In this document: one piece after another, positions 35,479-48,740 of the stretch
Layout: each line of letters begins with the position of its first letter
How positions within the stretch are numbered: position 1 is the stretch's first letter
Origin: Eriocheir sinensis
Lineage: Eukaryota; Arthropoda; Malacostraca; Decapoda; Varunidae
DNA length: 64,000 nucleotides
Assembly (NCBI RefSeq): GCF_024679095.1
Contig: NC_066516.1
Coordinates: 24,206,218 to 24,270,217 of the forward strand
Reading direction: 5' to 3'
Position numbers and translations under genes: made by a program
Notes under the pieces: generated by a model
Database searches by the model: none
What the model was told of the DNA's origin: nothing
What the model saw: the letters and a program-made list of their open reading frames with translations, nothing else

Positions 35479-35799
35479 CCGTCACCTCCACTGCTGCAAC
35501 ACTGAACACCAACGTCACCACTATCCCACCACCACTACCACCACCTCTACCATCGCTGTCATATCACCAACACTGTAATTTGCAACACCACCGTCATGAA
35601 CGCCTATTTTTTAAACGTATTATTAGTATTAATTAACATCTATGTAGCTAGGCTGAGTTTTTTATTCCATCTTTGGGACGGAGTGAGTTAGACGTGTTGG
35701 ATTTTTACAGATAAGTCGACATATTACAAACTCTGCCGAAAAGTTAAATGAAAAACAACTAACCACGCCTTAAAAAGCGGGTCAAAAAAGACAAATCAG

Positions 35800-35945
35800 C
35801 CACAGCATTTTTTTACAGCTAAAGAAACAGCTCAAGGACAACAAAAAAAAGGTGTAAAAAAAAAAGCCCGCTAACCGCTATTCCCATAACGACAAAAGTA
35901 ATGAGCGGCTAAAAGAGGTCAATTTCGGGAGGCGAGATGTTTTGA
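35800..35945 (-). mobile_element. LINE 3' tail, inner copy 1
   Basis: On minus it reads CCGAAATTGACCTCTTTTAG, GCCGCTCATTACTTTTGTCG, TTATGGGAATAGCGG, then poly-T, TTGTCCTTGAGCTGTTTC and a terminal A-run. Collinear with 45.92-46.05 kb and longer than the 1.8-kb copy. Confidence 0.8.
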
Positions 35946-35959
35946 TACATTTTATTTAA

Positions 35960-36056
35960 GATTTTTTTTTTTTTACAACAAAGGAGGCAGCTCAAGGGCA
36001 CACACACAAAAAAGAAAACAATAATTAAAAAAAAGCCCGCTACTCGCTGCTCCCAA
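35960..36056 (-). mobile_element. LINE 3' tail, inner copy 2
   Basis: The same tail, cut shorter at its 5' side (begins at GGGAGCAGCGAGTAGCGGGC on minus). It lies in the same orientation about 15 bp beyond copy 1, so two insertions or one insertion plus duplication occurred here. Confidence 0.8.
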
Positions 36057-36287
36057 AATTAATACGACGTTTAATAAATCAGGCGTACCACTCCTACCAC
36101 CTCCGTCACCACCACACGTCCTTCCTAGCAGCGAGGCAAGTTGTCACCCGCCGCGCTCTGGCCTGCTAACACCTACTGATACCTGCTGACGCCGCGAGAC
36201 ACGAGTAGGCGGGAGTTACGGAAGTTAAGGACACGCTAGCTTTCTGGAGGCCTCGAAATTAGCATACATTTCGAGCGTGCCATTAGT

Positions 36288-36298
36288 AGTGTGTGTGT

Positions 36299-36345
<47 letters not shown>
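36288..36345. repeat. (GT)n microsatellite
   Basis: About 27 GT units with one GTGG interruption. Confidence 0.96.
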
Positions 36346-36347
<2 letters not shown>

Positions 36348-37289
36348 GCAAATTTAGTGATGCATCCAATTCAAAAGACGAAAAAAACGTTACCAATAAT
36401 AATTCCAGTTGTGTGAGTGCCTAGTAAGGATTGCCTTCCTCCCAATGAGTTCCCGGTCCAGGCCAGGCTAAGAGGAGTGAACCTGGAAGACAGATTTGCC
36501 TCCGAGGAGTGGCCTGGCAGTGCTGGCAACAATACGTCATCGCTATAAATCTCAGCTAATATGATGGACGACCACAGAATAAGAATTAATGAGAGGGAGG
36601 CGGGCGAGGGAGTTAACGACCCAAAATAACACACGCGAGAGTCCCGACCTTGTATAAATAGCCGGGCAAATATCACTCCCGCTCTCCACCACCGCGGGAA
36701 AAGATCCTGGAGGGGAGAAGTAAAAACCTGATGGGTGATTAGGGCGGGAGCTGGTGGCTGGCGGGCCGCGGAGAGTGCCAATTACCGCCACAGTGCTGCC
36801 AGACAGGCGATGGCGGCCCGCGGGAAGGTCGACCCCGGCCCTGACACACTCACTCCCCTTCTTGCTTGTCTTAATGAGCGCGCAGGCAGCATCTTTTACC
36901 ACACTATTAAGTTATGTGTAGGAGCTGCATGTTGAGGGCTTCTGTTTTAATCAATGATCTCCCTACTCTTCCCTCTATTAGGTACTCTGTGTAGGAGCTG
37001 TGTTAGGGCTTTTTATACCATCCTCATCATTTATATTATCCTCCTTCTTTAAAACACAAACAGAAACACAAACCAACCAACCAACAAAGAACAAACATAC
37101 ACAGTAAACACAATTTTGAAGAGAAAATGTTAAGGATTACCACTTGGAGCAGCTGCCAGAAGGAGGATCATCTTGCACATACTGAGTCAAGCATGAAGAC
37201 GAATAGCGGTTAAGATGAACAGCGGCTATGAACGAGGCTGACATGACAAACGGCAACACACACACAAAGAGGCGAGGCTTTTGTCTTCT
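36346..37289. other. Unique stretch, no gene recognised
   Basis: 36400-36930 is balanced and repeat-free. A minus frame of 136 codons (36371-36781) has no domain. Around 36960-37015, GTGTAGGAGCTGTGTTAGGGCTTTT echoes GTGTAGGAGCTGCATGTTGAGGGCTTCTG at 36917, a 78-bp duplication. Confidence 0.45.
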
Positions 37290-37915
37290 ACATCTTCTTC
37301 CTTCCTGTGAGTCATCTGCGCTTCTCGACTTATCCTCAGCGTTATTATCATGAGTTAGATGAGGTTGTTGCTTCGTGTGAATGAGCCTCTTCCACGATGC
37401 TGTTTTTTTGCTATTAATGTCTCCCGTTACACAATTCTCTGCGTCTTCCTTCCTGTACCTCATCAGCGCTTCTCAACTTCTCAGCGTTATTATCACAAGT
37501 TATATGAAGTCGCTGTTGTGAATGAGCCTCTTCCACGATGGTCTGTTTTTGTACGATTAGATCATTCATGTTTTTGTCTCTCGTGTCTTCCGCTACACAA
37601 ATGTCTGCGTCTTCCTTCCTGTATGACTTCTCCTCAGCGCTATTATCACGAGTTAGAAGAGGCTGCTGTTGAGAATGAGCTTCCTCCACGGTGGTAGGTT
37701 TTATACTATTAACTCGTTGCTATTTTTCTCTCTAATATATCCCGTTACACAATTGCCTGCGTCTTCCTTCCTGTAACTCGTCAGCGCTTCTTGACTTCTC
37801 CTCAGCGCTATTATCACGAGTTCAATGAGGTCGCTACTGTGTATGAACCTCCTCCACTGCGGTCTGTTTTCTACTACGGTATTAACTCATTGGTGATTTT
37901 GTCCCCTGTGTCTTT
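37290..37915 (-). repeat. Four-unit tandem repeat, 145-166 bp, with decayed open frame
   Basis: GCGTCTTCCTTCCTGTA-type unit starts fall near 37296, 37441, 37607 and 37759. On the minus strand, units encode variants of VEEAHSQQxxLxTRDNSAEE followed by KSRSADELQEGRR. The reading is broken by stops in the first (37.8-kb) and last units and by frame changes at unit borders, since periods are not all multiples of three. The last unit leads into a hydrophobic stretch (LFVCVLPFVMSASFIAAV) and stops at 37137. I recognise no protein family. Confidence 0.75.
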
Positions 37916-37974
37916 AGATGCATAATCACACTCTGTACTGCCTGGGGGTTGGGCTGGCATCCTCCTCCCTTCTC

Positions 37975-38025
37975 CTTTGTTGTTTACTTGCAACAATAAA
38001 CTATCAATCAATCAATCAATCTTCC
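37975..38025 (+). mobile_element. Possible LINE 3' terminus with (ATCA)n
   Basis: TTGCAACAATAAACTATCAA followed by TCAATCAATCAATC resembles the tetranucleotide-ended 3' termini of some CR1/RTE-type LINEs. Only the tail is present, so it could be a plain microsatellite. Confidence 0.35.
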
Positions 38026-38357
38026 ATCAAACAATCCACACTCCTCTTCCACAGTACCCCACCCTCCCTTCTGCCGTGTGTCCAACTGCGTAAGTCTACA
38101 GCTTCTACAAGACGTGCAGCCAACCGACTCCTTAATTTTCAAAAGTCCCTTGTCTTTTATCGCTTTCCAGGGACTTCATTATCCTTTTATCGGTGAATTC
38201 TTTTAGTTGGGTCCTATTTCCGCCACTCTATTCTTACTTTATGATCTTCCGGGTTTTCTTTCTTTTCCTCCCCCCCCCCTCCCTTTTTTTCTTTTTTTGG
38301 AATAATGTGTGATCGCATGAGGAGAGAAAGAATAATAAGAACAATATGTACTACTAC
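38026..38357. other. Unique stretch, no gene recognised
   Basis: C/T-rich near 38230-38300 with a C run (38269-38279). No domain in any frame. Confidence 0.5.
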
Positions 38358-38411
38358 TGATGATGATGATGATAATGATGATGATGAAGAGAAAATAATA
38401 ATAATAATAAT

Positions 38412-38450
<39 letters not shown>

Positions 38451-38489
38451 AAGAAGAAGTAAAAGAAGAAGAAGAAGAAGAAGAAGAAA
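38358..38489. repeat. (GAT)n-(AAT)n-(AAC)n-(AAG)n mosaic
   Basis: Four adjacent trinucleotide arrays, each one base different from its neighbour: GAT 38358-38387, AAT 38393-38411, AAC 38412-38449, AAG 38451-38489. A stepwise-mutated, repeatedly expanded trinucleotide tract. Confidence 0.95.
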
Positions 38490-38689
38490 ACTGAACAACA
38501 ATAAACAACAACAAAAAAGTAAAATAGAAAAGAAAAACAAAATACTGAGCCCAATAATTACTATGATACCACCAACAACAGATGCACCTCAATACTAAAC
38601 AAACACCTTTCTACCCTTTTCTCTCTCCTATGGCGTGCTAATAAGGCCGCTCGCCCCGCCTCCAGCACCAGCACGAGGCAAGGCATGCA

Positions 38690-38840
38690 AGAAGCGGTCT
38701 GCGAGGGGAGAGGAGGAAGGGAGGGAGGGTGAGGGAAGGCCAGGGCGGGAGAGGGCGGACCGCGGGATGGAGGGAGAGGGAAGACTGAGGGGAGAGAGGG
38801 AGGAGGACAGAGAGGAGGGAGGATGAGGGTGTGGGAAGAC
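38690..38840. repeat. Polypurine low-complexity tract
   Basis: G/A-rich with GGGAGGGAGG and GGAGAGGG words. Confidence 0.8.
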
Positions 38841-38921
38841 GCGGGGAAGAGAAGCCTTACGTTGGTTATAGAAATATGCAGCTAATGTGGTTGTGTTCTG
38901 CGAAACGAGCGGTCTTTTTCT

Positions 38922-40090
<1,169 letters not shown>

Positions 40091-40091
40091 C

Positions 40092-40092
<1 letters not shown>

Positions 40093-40147
<55 letters not shown>

Positions 40148-40217
40148 CGATCTCGTCAGAACAATCAATGATATCTGGCGTAGATAACAAAGGTTCACAG
40201 ACCAGAGCACAGCAACA

Positions 40218-40253
<36 letters not shown>

Positions 40254-40290
40254 ACAAACAAATATACACAAGAAAAATATACACACACAC
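40093..40290. repeat. Inverted (GT)n and (CA)n pair
   Basis: GT (40093-40144) and CA (40219-40248, then interrupted CA to 40290) face each other across 75 bp. Confidence 0.95.
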
Positions 40291-40733
40291 TAGCCCCCAC
40301 CCCCAAACACACACTCCAGAGGGCCATTCCCCGACTAATACAGGAGGTCAAGGGAGCAATGTGGCCCGCGGGAGAACCGGCAGCAGGAGGGAGGACAGGG
40401 GCACTGGAGGCTCCTTACCTTCCCGCCCGCCGGCACCACTAATGGCCTTTTAATCACCTGAGCACTTGGTTTGAGGCCACTACGGGCGTGAGGTTGGGCG
40501 CTGCGGGCTGAGGGGGCGATGCAGAGAGGGGCAATGGTAGTGGGTTAGGTTTGTGGTTAAGTGTGAGGGTGGGGGGCAGTGACTGTGGTTTGGTCTGTGG
40601 AGAGTGACGAAGAGATGTTAGCTGTGGGTTGGTTTATGTAAGGAAGGATGAGGAAGTGGGGATGTGGTCATGGTGTGGTGGTACAGAGAAGTGAGTGAGT
40701 GGGGGAAAGGGGATGTGGCTGTGGTGTGGTGGT
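40291..40733. repeat. G/T-rich minisatellite-like stretch
   Basis: GGGGATGTGGTCATGGTGTG at 40656 recurs as GGGGATGTGGCTGTGGTGTG at 40709. 40540-40730 is T/G-rich with TGTGGTTTGGT words. 40300-40500 is unique. Confidence 0.6.
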
Positions 40734-40735
40734 CA

Positions 40736-40900
40736 TGTTGCCAGATTCTCGTACACAGAGCCACGTATTTACCGGTTTCTGTCCCATAACTGCAGCCAAT
40801 AAACACCAATAATTAACCATTTAGACGATAACCATAAATGAAGGCAGTTTTGGGGTCGGAAATCGGCAAATATGAGGCAGAGTACGACAATCTGGCAACG
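40736..40900. mobile_element. Near-palindromic foldback element, 165 bp
   Basis: The left arm (40736-40793) begins TGTTGCCAGATTCTCGTAC. The right arm, reverse-complemented (40900-40844), begins CGTTGCCAGATTGTCGTAC. Similarity continues through CGTATTTACCGGTTTCTGTC against CATATTTGCCGATTTCCGAC to AACTGC in both arms, about 58 bp per arm around a 50-bp loop. It has no coding capacity. A foldback MITE is most likely; a hairpin RNA is the alternative. I believe related GTTGCCAGATT palindromes occur in other arthropods, but this is recollection. Confidence 0.8.
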
Positions 40901-41029
40901 TTGGTGGTGGTGGCGGGTGACTGAAAGCGAGGGAGAGAGGGGGAGCAATGGTTTGGGTGAGGGGCAAGGGGGGAGGGAGAGTGAAGGAGGGCGACAATGT
41001 AATACGATATAGGAGAAAGGTGGGACTAG

Positions 41030-41315
41030 TGGCGATGACGGCCTTTGCGGAGTATAGAAAAGAACGAAGAATGAACCAGAAGAGAGGAGGGGGATAAGTT
41101 AGCTGAATTCAGACTTAATGAAGACAATAGTGAGGACTGCTTTAGAAGTGGAGCGATGGACGAATGGTGCAGACTTAACAGCGCAAAGGCGATAGACACA
41201 CCAAAAGAAGAGGTTGGATAAGTTCATTGACAGGGAGAAGAGACGGCGTTAGGTTTACAGGAGCTGCGCCTTGTAAACTTGCCCGGCTCCTTGAAGACGT
41301 CTCATGTTCTGGAGG
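41030..41315 (+). pseudogene. LINE C-terminal tail and 3' UTR fragment
   Basis: A short frame, WNGADLTAQRR then KKRLDKFIDREKRR, fits the C-terminal end of arthropod LINE polymerases (a WNxL segment, then a FKxRLDKF helix). Noncoding TTTACAGGAGCTGCGCCTTG and CCCGGCTCCTTGAAGACGTC follow, shared with the tail at 13111. A stop sits between the two peptide pieces. 5'-truncated and dead. Confidence 0.55.
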
Positions 41316-41458
41316 GAGAGGGGGAGAGGCCGAGCTCTTCTAAACTAATACGTGGCTTACTCACCCTGCAGCAACGAGGGGATCACGCACCTGCTGGAAC
41401 GAAAGGAGGCCAGTGTTAATTAAAGATCAGGTGTTACTAAATATATATAATGAAAATG

Positions 41459-41637
<179 letters not shown>

Positions 41638-41942
41638 TATCATTATGCGGTAGCTAACAGTTCCTCGTAATTACGGCATATAACAGTTACCTAGGCAGGA
41701 AATTATAATGCGAGGCAACGACCATTATGAATAACTGGAGTCTTGTGGCAGCGACGCGGGAAGAGGGTGAGGGGTGAGGAGGGTGAGAGGGGAGTACGAG
41801 AAGGGACGAGAGGGGGAGTGAGGAGGAAATGAGCTGCTGTTCCTGATGCTGATATTGGATCACACAAGACATCCATAATGATGTTACGTAAAAAATGAGC
41901 ACACCATTAATAAAGATACAAGCAATGCCTGTAAATAATATG

Positions 41943-41993
<51 letters not shown>
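41943..41993. repeat. (GT)n microsatellite at SINE-2 3' end
   Basis: About 25 GT units. In minus orientation this CA array follows the SINE-2 body and may have grown from its tail. 41638-41940 is unique with G/A-rich 41755-41830. Confidence 0.95.
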
Positions 41994-41996
<3 letters not shown>

Positions 41997-41999
41997 CTT

Positions 42000-42215
42000 A
42001 GTGACGGATCTTTGGGTACGGCTGAAACCTCACACTCACACACATCCGGGAGGCGGGACACAACCCCCAACCGACACCCCGTTCCCACTCAGTCCTGGGT
42101 AGAGGGGGAACACGGATAAAAGGAGCCTCCCCATCCGTCTCCACTCTACGGGAATCAAACACGGAACCTCTTGCCCTAGGTTGTGAGCCGGGATGCTACC
42201 CAGTGCACTACGGAG
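42000..42215 (-). mobile_element. SINE-2, tRNA-derived
   Basis: On minus: CTCCGTAGTGCACTGGGTAG (A-box-like TAGTGCACTGGGTAG), then GGCTCACAACC, then GTGTTTGATTCCCGTAGAG (B-box-like, about 45 bp after the A box), then a body with TTTATCCGTGTTCCCCCTCT and ACCCAGGACTGAGTGG. The tRNA-like head is distinct from SINE-1. It ends near a CA/GT array. Confidence 0.65.
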
Positions 42216-42219
42216 ATGA

Positions 42220-43040
42220 AGAGAGGCAGAGAGCGAGGGAGATGAAATTGTGGGAACGTGGAAGATGGAAGGGGGGTGAGTCTTGGGTGTGTCGTGAAAG
42301 TATTGCCGTGTTGAATAATGCTGAGTGACGAGATGGCGCGAACGCAACATTGGAAAGCGGTATTGTGTGGGAAGTGGAGGCGAAATTAAGTGGAAGAGTC
42401 ATTTCAGTGCAACCAGAAAAAGCAATTTTAAAAATGTTTAATCAAGTTTCGTGGCGGGGAAGAAGGAGCGGCGGAGTGGGAAGGAGGAGTGTGTGGCGTT
42501 GCAGGGCTTGGCAGAGTAAGATTTAAAAGGAAAGCGGCGGTGTGGAGGCTGTGTGGGTCATTTTAGGGAGGAGGCAGACGGTGAGTGTGTGTCAGGGGCA
42601 GCTGGCGTGAAGGTAAGGCTTTGGGGGGGATGGGGGAGATATACTGGGGAGGGAGTACTGTGGTTGCTTCTGGTGCTGGTGCCGGGGTGGTGGGGGGCGG
42701 GGGAGGATGACAACTGGAGGATGGACGGGTGTGTGTGCTGTGTGATGCTGAGTGATGCTGAGTGATGCTGAGTGAATGGTGGAATGCCTCAACGCCGATT
42801 ACTCATTCTTGATTTTTTTTTGTTCGTTCCTTTTATTTCACACACACAAAAAAAATTACACCTCAAACATAAACACATTTCATATAATAGACACACGCAC
42901 GCACGCACGCTTGCACGCATGTCAGGCACAATCACGCATCATAAAAGGCAACTACAAAAGGACTCACAAAATTCACAAAAGTAATCAAAAGTTTTGGACA
43001 AAGGGAAAGAAAGACATTTCAAACAACGAAATGACGAGCA
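42220..43040. other. Unique stretch, no gene recognised
   Basis: G-rich to about 42770 with TGATGCTGAG repeated three times at 42744-42773. AC-rich after 42840 with a GCAC run (42895-42918). Confidence 0.5.
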
Positions 43041-43445
43041 GATAGGGACGGAGGAGGAGGAGGAAAAAAGATGGTAGGAAGCGTGTGACAGTGAAAGAAG
43101 GAATAGGTCACCAAAAGCGCAAGAGGAGAGGAGAATTAACAGGCTTGCAAGGGGAAAGAACAGAGAAGAAGGGATAAGAGGGTGTCGCAGAATATAAGTA
43201 GAGGGAAGAGACGGAGGGAAGGAAGGGAAGGAAAAGTAGGGGGAAAAGGATGGAGGAAGGAAAGACCAAGGAGGGGGGAAAGGAAAGGAAAAGAAGGGAA
43301 GAAAAGGGAGACGGAGGGAAAGAAGGAAAGGGGGAGCAACAGAAGACATAAGAGGGATGGTTGGGGAAAAGACTGGAAAGGGAAGCGAGGGGAAGGGGGG
43401 GGAAGGGTAAGGAAGACAAGGCAGGAAAGGGATAATTGCCTTATG
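43041..43445. repeat. Polypurine tract
   Basis: A/G-rich with GGAAGGAAGG, GGAAAGGAAAGG and GGGGAAGGGG words. Confidence 0.85.
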
Positions 43446-43593
43446 AAGGGGAGGAGAGGGAGGTCGCTGCAGGGGCGCGCGAAGCCTTGCCCTTCGGTGG
43501 CGGCGCAAGACATGAGTTAAAGGCGACGTGTCCTCAACAGCAGCACGCCGCAGGGGCAGGCAAACAGAGCCACTAATAGGACACGCAGAGGCC

Positions 43594-43596
<3 letters not shown>

Positions 43597-43652
<56 letters not shown>
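43597..43652. repeat. (CA)n microsatellite
   Basis: About 28 CA units. Confidence 0.98.
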
Positions 43653-43655
<3 letters not shown>

Positions 43656-44045
43656 CGTCCTCGCCCTCAGGAATAATGTCATCTCCTTAAGAACGATTTA
43701 TAGAATTCCACAAAACGGAGCATTTGTAACCCGCAGCGGCCCTTCACACGCGGCGAGTCTCGGAGGAAATCTGGGGAGACATGTTACCGGGGCAGGGGCG
43801 CGGGTGGAGGTGCAGGGGTGCGGGCGGCGTGGCGGCGGCACTCCCACGGCCCCTCTGCATGACTCACCGCCTGGACGGGACGGGACGGGGCGCTTGCAGG
43901 GTGTGAGGGGCCAAGGTCGCTCCCTCCCAAGGCTAAAGAATCCTTGTCATGTTTATTTACACTCCACGCGGCGTTTCTCCGCCATCCAGGGTGCTTTGTT
44001 TGGGTATAATGATGAAGGGGCGTTCCTATTGTGCTGCGGCAGGGT
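43653..44045. other. GC-rich unique island
   Basis: Repeat-free except a short GGGAC run near 43876. No recognised product. Confidence 0.45.
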
Positions 44046-44200
44046 GAGGGAGGCATGGCAGCTCACCGCACCTCAAACACCTCACAGCTGTTACAACTCA
44101 CCACAGCTTACCATAACTTACGGCTCACAGCTCACCACAACTCACCAAAACTCACCACAACCCGCCATAGCTCACCACAGCTCACCACAACTCCACATCT
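44046..44200. repeat. (CTCACCACAA)n minisatellite
   Basis: A degenerate 10-bp unit (CTCACCACAA, CTCACCACAG, CTCACCAAAA) repeated about 14 times. Confidence 0.9.
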
Positions 44201-44459
44201 CCAGCACCATCAATCACCACGGAAGTCCTCCACTGCGGTGATGACGACGGACCCAAAAATAGCCATCCCGATACTAAGACAAGACGGCCTTCAGCACCCC
44301 CCTGCCGCCCTCCCCTTAACGCACGCCTTGAGTCACCCTTCTGCGGCCAGGTGCGAGGGCGGCATGCAAGTGACCCTTCTTTGTAGAGCCGCGGTGAACA
44401 AAGGCGCCGCGCGAGGCTGCCACTTTGTCCCCCTAATGGATTGGACTCCCGCAGCATCG

Positions 44460-44808
44460 TGTCTCCTCCTCCACCTTTATTTCCTCTTCCTCTTCCCTCT
44501 TCTACTCCTCCTCTTCCTCCTCCTCCGCCACCGCCTTGCCCTCAAAAGGATGTTCCTATTTGCAGTTCAACATAATTCGCCCCGCGCGCCGCCGCCACCC
44601 AAGTCTATGATGGTTTATGGACTACAAACTCCTCCCGACTTACTGAAGAGGAAAAAAACACGAGGAAAAAAACACGAGGAAAAAATGAGAGAGCGAGAAG
44701 TTTGAAGGGTGAGGATAAGGTTCCGTGTCTCGTCCTTACATTACCAACCACTCCACACGTCTTCTTCTTCTTCTTCTTCTTCTTCTTCTTCTTCTTCTTC
44801 TTCTTCTT
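44460..44808. repeat. C/T-rich DNA and (TTC)n microsatellite
   Basis: 44460-44530 is CTC/CTT-rich. A pure TTC array occupies 44760-44808. An AAAAAACACGAGG phrase is duplicated at 44653 and 44668. Confidence 0.93.
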
Positions 44809-44885
44809 TTCTCTCGCCTTCCGTGCCACACACTCACCCAACAGGCGCTAACGTTCCCACAGTCAGTCACACACACTTCCTCCGT

Positions 44886-44886
<1 letters not shown>

Positions 44887-44936
<50 letters not shown>

Positions 44937-44943
44937 CCACACA

Positions 44944-44984
<41 letters not shown>
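44887..44984. repeat. (CT)n-(CA)n compound microsatellite
   Basis: About 20 CT units pass into CA with two CCCACA interruptions. Confidence 0.97.
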
Positions 44985-44988
<4 letters not shown>

Positions 44989-45639
44989 CCATGTCTTGCT
45001 CACACACCCCAGCCAACCATCAGGCCTCCCCCTCCCCCTTCCCTCCATTACCGTGCCTCTGATGCCTCTCTCAACTCGCCTCACTTCCAATCCCTCCCGT
45101 TGATGGAGCTCCGTAACTGGCCGCCGCCGCTCTCCTCTCCCATATCAAGCTCCCATCACTCACCGCACGGCCAATCACCATTTGACCTTCTCTCTCTGAC
45201 TCCACGCAAAACACCAAGCTCCCCCGCCCTATCACCCCCCTCCCCCCCTCCCCCATTTAGCTCACACTCATCCAAGGCTCACATTAATTTGCTTTAACAT
45301 GACCGTCACTTGCCTCCAAAGCCTTCACTCATGTTATTAAGGTTCCCGTCCTCGTTTTTTCTCCCTTTGGTCCGAGATGAAGGGGAGGATGCATGCACGG
45401 TGGCTTGCTGAGGGATTAAGAAAAGAAGAGAGAGGGTGAGGGAGGGCAGGAAATGTCAGGCAGCTGTGGTGTGGTTGCGCAATCAGAGTTCATTTGCCCG
45501 TAGGTTTTTTTTTTTTTTTTTTTTTTTTAATTGGTTCAGGAGCTACATTTTGTTTTTAAGTTATCCATTTTCTTTAGCAGCGTATTAAGGGCGTTTTTTG
45601 TTTCGCAGCATAAAAGGGAAAACAAAACTGATACGCGAA
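44985..45639. other. Unique stretch with poly-T run
   Basis: C-rich to 45260. A 23-base T run at 45506-45528 is followed by AATTGGTTCAGGAGCTACAT and may be the poly-A end of a minus-strand retrocopy, but nothing upstream identifies one. Confidence 0.5.
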
Positions 45640-46060
45640 AAACTGAGGTACTGAGAACTTTAACTCCTTGAATGCGGATTTCCTACAGTCAGACCTCACC
45701 AAGCTACTGGAATGGAGCAAAAAGTGGCTGTTACAATTCAATGAAGAAAAATGTAAAGTCCTGCACTATGGGAAGGGATATCTCCAGCACACCAATACCA
45801 CATGGGAAACACTCCACTATCCACTACAGAGGCAAAGAAAAACCTGGGACTATATGTTACCAGGCTACCAGGGAAGGCCAAATCCGTGCCAATCGCAGCG
45901 GACGGGTTAAGTACCTCTCCATCCGAAATTGACCTCTGTTTTGGCCACTTATTTCCATTTTCTGTTATGGGAGTAGTATATACTAGGTCGGCTGTTTTGT
46001 TTTTTATATTTTTTTGTATTTTGCCCTTGAGCTGCTTCCTTTACTGTAAAAAAAAAACGC
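45640..46060 (+). pseudogene. LINE reverse-transcriptase fragment with 3' UTR
   Basis: The frame from about 45668 reads LQSDLTKLLEWSKKWLLQFN then EEKCKVLHYGKG. This is the segment after the catalytic palm of CR1/Jockey-type reverse transcriptases (two-helix DLxxLxxWxxxWxxxFNxxKC, then a HxGK turn). Near 45795 the frame shifts to MGNTPLSTTEAKKNLGLYVT, the next conserved block. The sequence then jumps to a 3' UTR (CCGAAATTGACCTCTGTTTT, CCCTTGAGCTGCTTCCTTTA, poly-A). Catalytic motifs lie outside the fragment. It is dead and internally deleted. Confidence 0.8.
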
Positions 46061-47784
<1,724 letters not shown>

Positions 47785-47954
47785 GATAAGACGCACCCAG
47801 TCGAGATTTTTCCTCCAAGAACAAGCTGAGCGAATGTCTACAACCTGCCTGACCCGAGTGAGCGTTTTCTTTCCTCTGACAAAATACACAAACAGGGAAG
47901 GGATGGGTAAGGGAGGATAAGGAAAGGGAAAGAGGATAGGGAAAAGGGGGTTAT

Positions 47955-47981
47955 GTGTGTGTATGTATGTGTGTGGGGGGG

Positions 47982-48057
<76 letters not shown>

Positions 48058-48092
48058 ATTTTATTATATTTTAAGGATACAGATTCAAGTAA

Positions 48093-48146
<54 letters not shown>

Positions 48147-48154
48147 AAGTAGAA

Positions 48155-48190
<36 letters not shown>
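47955..48190. repeat. (GT)n and (AGT)n microsatellites
   Basis: GT (47983-48056) and AGT (48090-48190, with AGA variants at 48145-48165) are 33 bp apart. Confidence 0.97.
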
Positions 48191-48740
48191 ACTGGAGTAG
48201 TAGTAATCCTCTTAAGGGGCCCTTGAATCCTCTCTCTAACAGAAAAACATGTGTCCCACCCATCGAAAACAAAACTATATGACGCAGAAGAATACCGAGC
48301 AACGTCGAAAACGTTTGTGCTGAAAAATGACGAGAAGTCGCTTAAAGCAGGAGAGCGGATGCGGATGGCAGGCTACGATACCATCAGGGCTGCATGTGTT
48401 GTCCTGAAAAGCGGTGCAGCGGAAATAAAAGCGCAAAACAGAAAGATTGCGGGTTGTGAGTGTGGGTGAACGTAAACATGTAGGCGCAGACGAAGAAAAT
48501 ATGTGATGCTTATGTGAGTGCATGAACGTAAAATCTGTGGACGGACAAAAAAAAAAAGGTGACGGCAGATTAGTTACGTCTGCACTGCACTCGTGGAAAT
48601 GAATATAACAACAAAAAAAAAAGATTAATCGTCGCTCTAAATCAAGTCTAACGGGTTCATAAAATCTCTTGTAATTCATTATCGGCGACGTAAACACCAG
48701 TAAAATACACCGAAAATACACTACAACGAAAGCCTGACGT

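Larger units (their letters stand above)
35598..36087 (+). mobile_element. MITE-B copy 2, interrupted by two LINE tails
   Basis: The left end ACGCCTATTTTTTAAACG and the core around AAGTCGACATATTACAAAC (35703) match the copy at 341. The right inverted end (ATTAATACGACGTTTAATAA and ATCAGGCGT, 36057-36086) lies on the far side of two head-to-tail LINE tails. The element is therefore about 230 bp of MITE holding roughly 260 bp of inserted LINE sequence. Confidence 0.7.

Noticed and set aside
44046..44200. CRISPR-like array
   Set aside because: Ten-bp degenerate units without spacers; a eukaryotic minisatellite.
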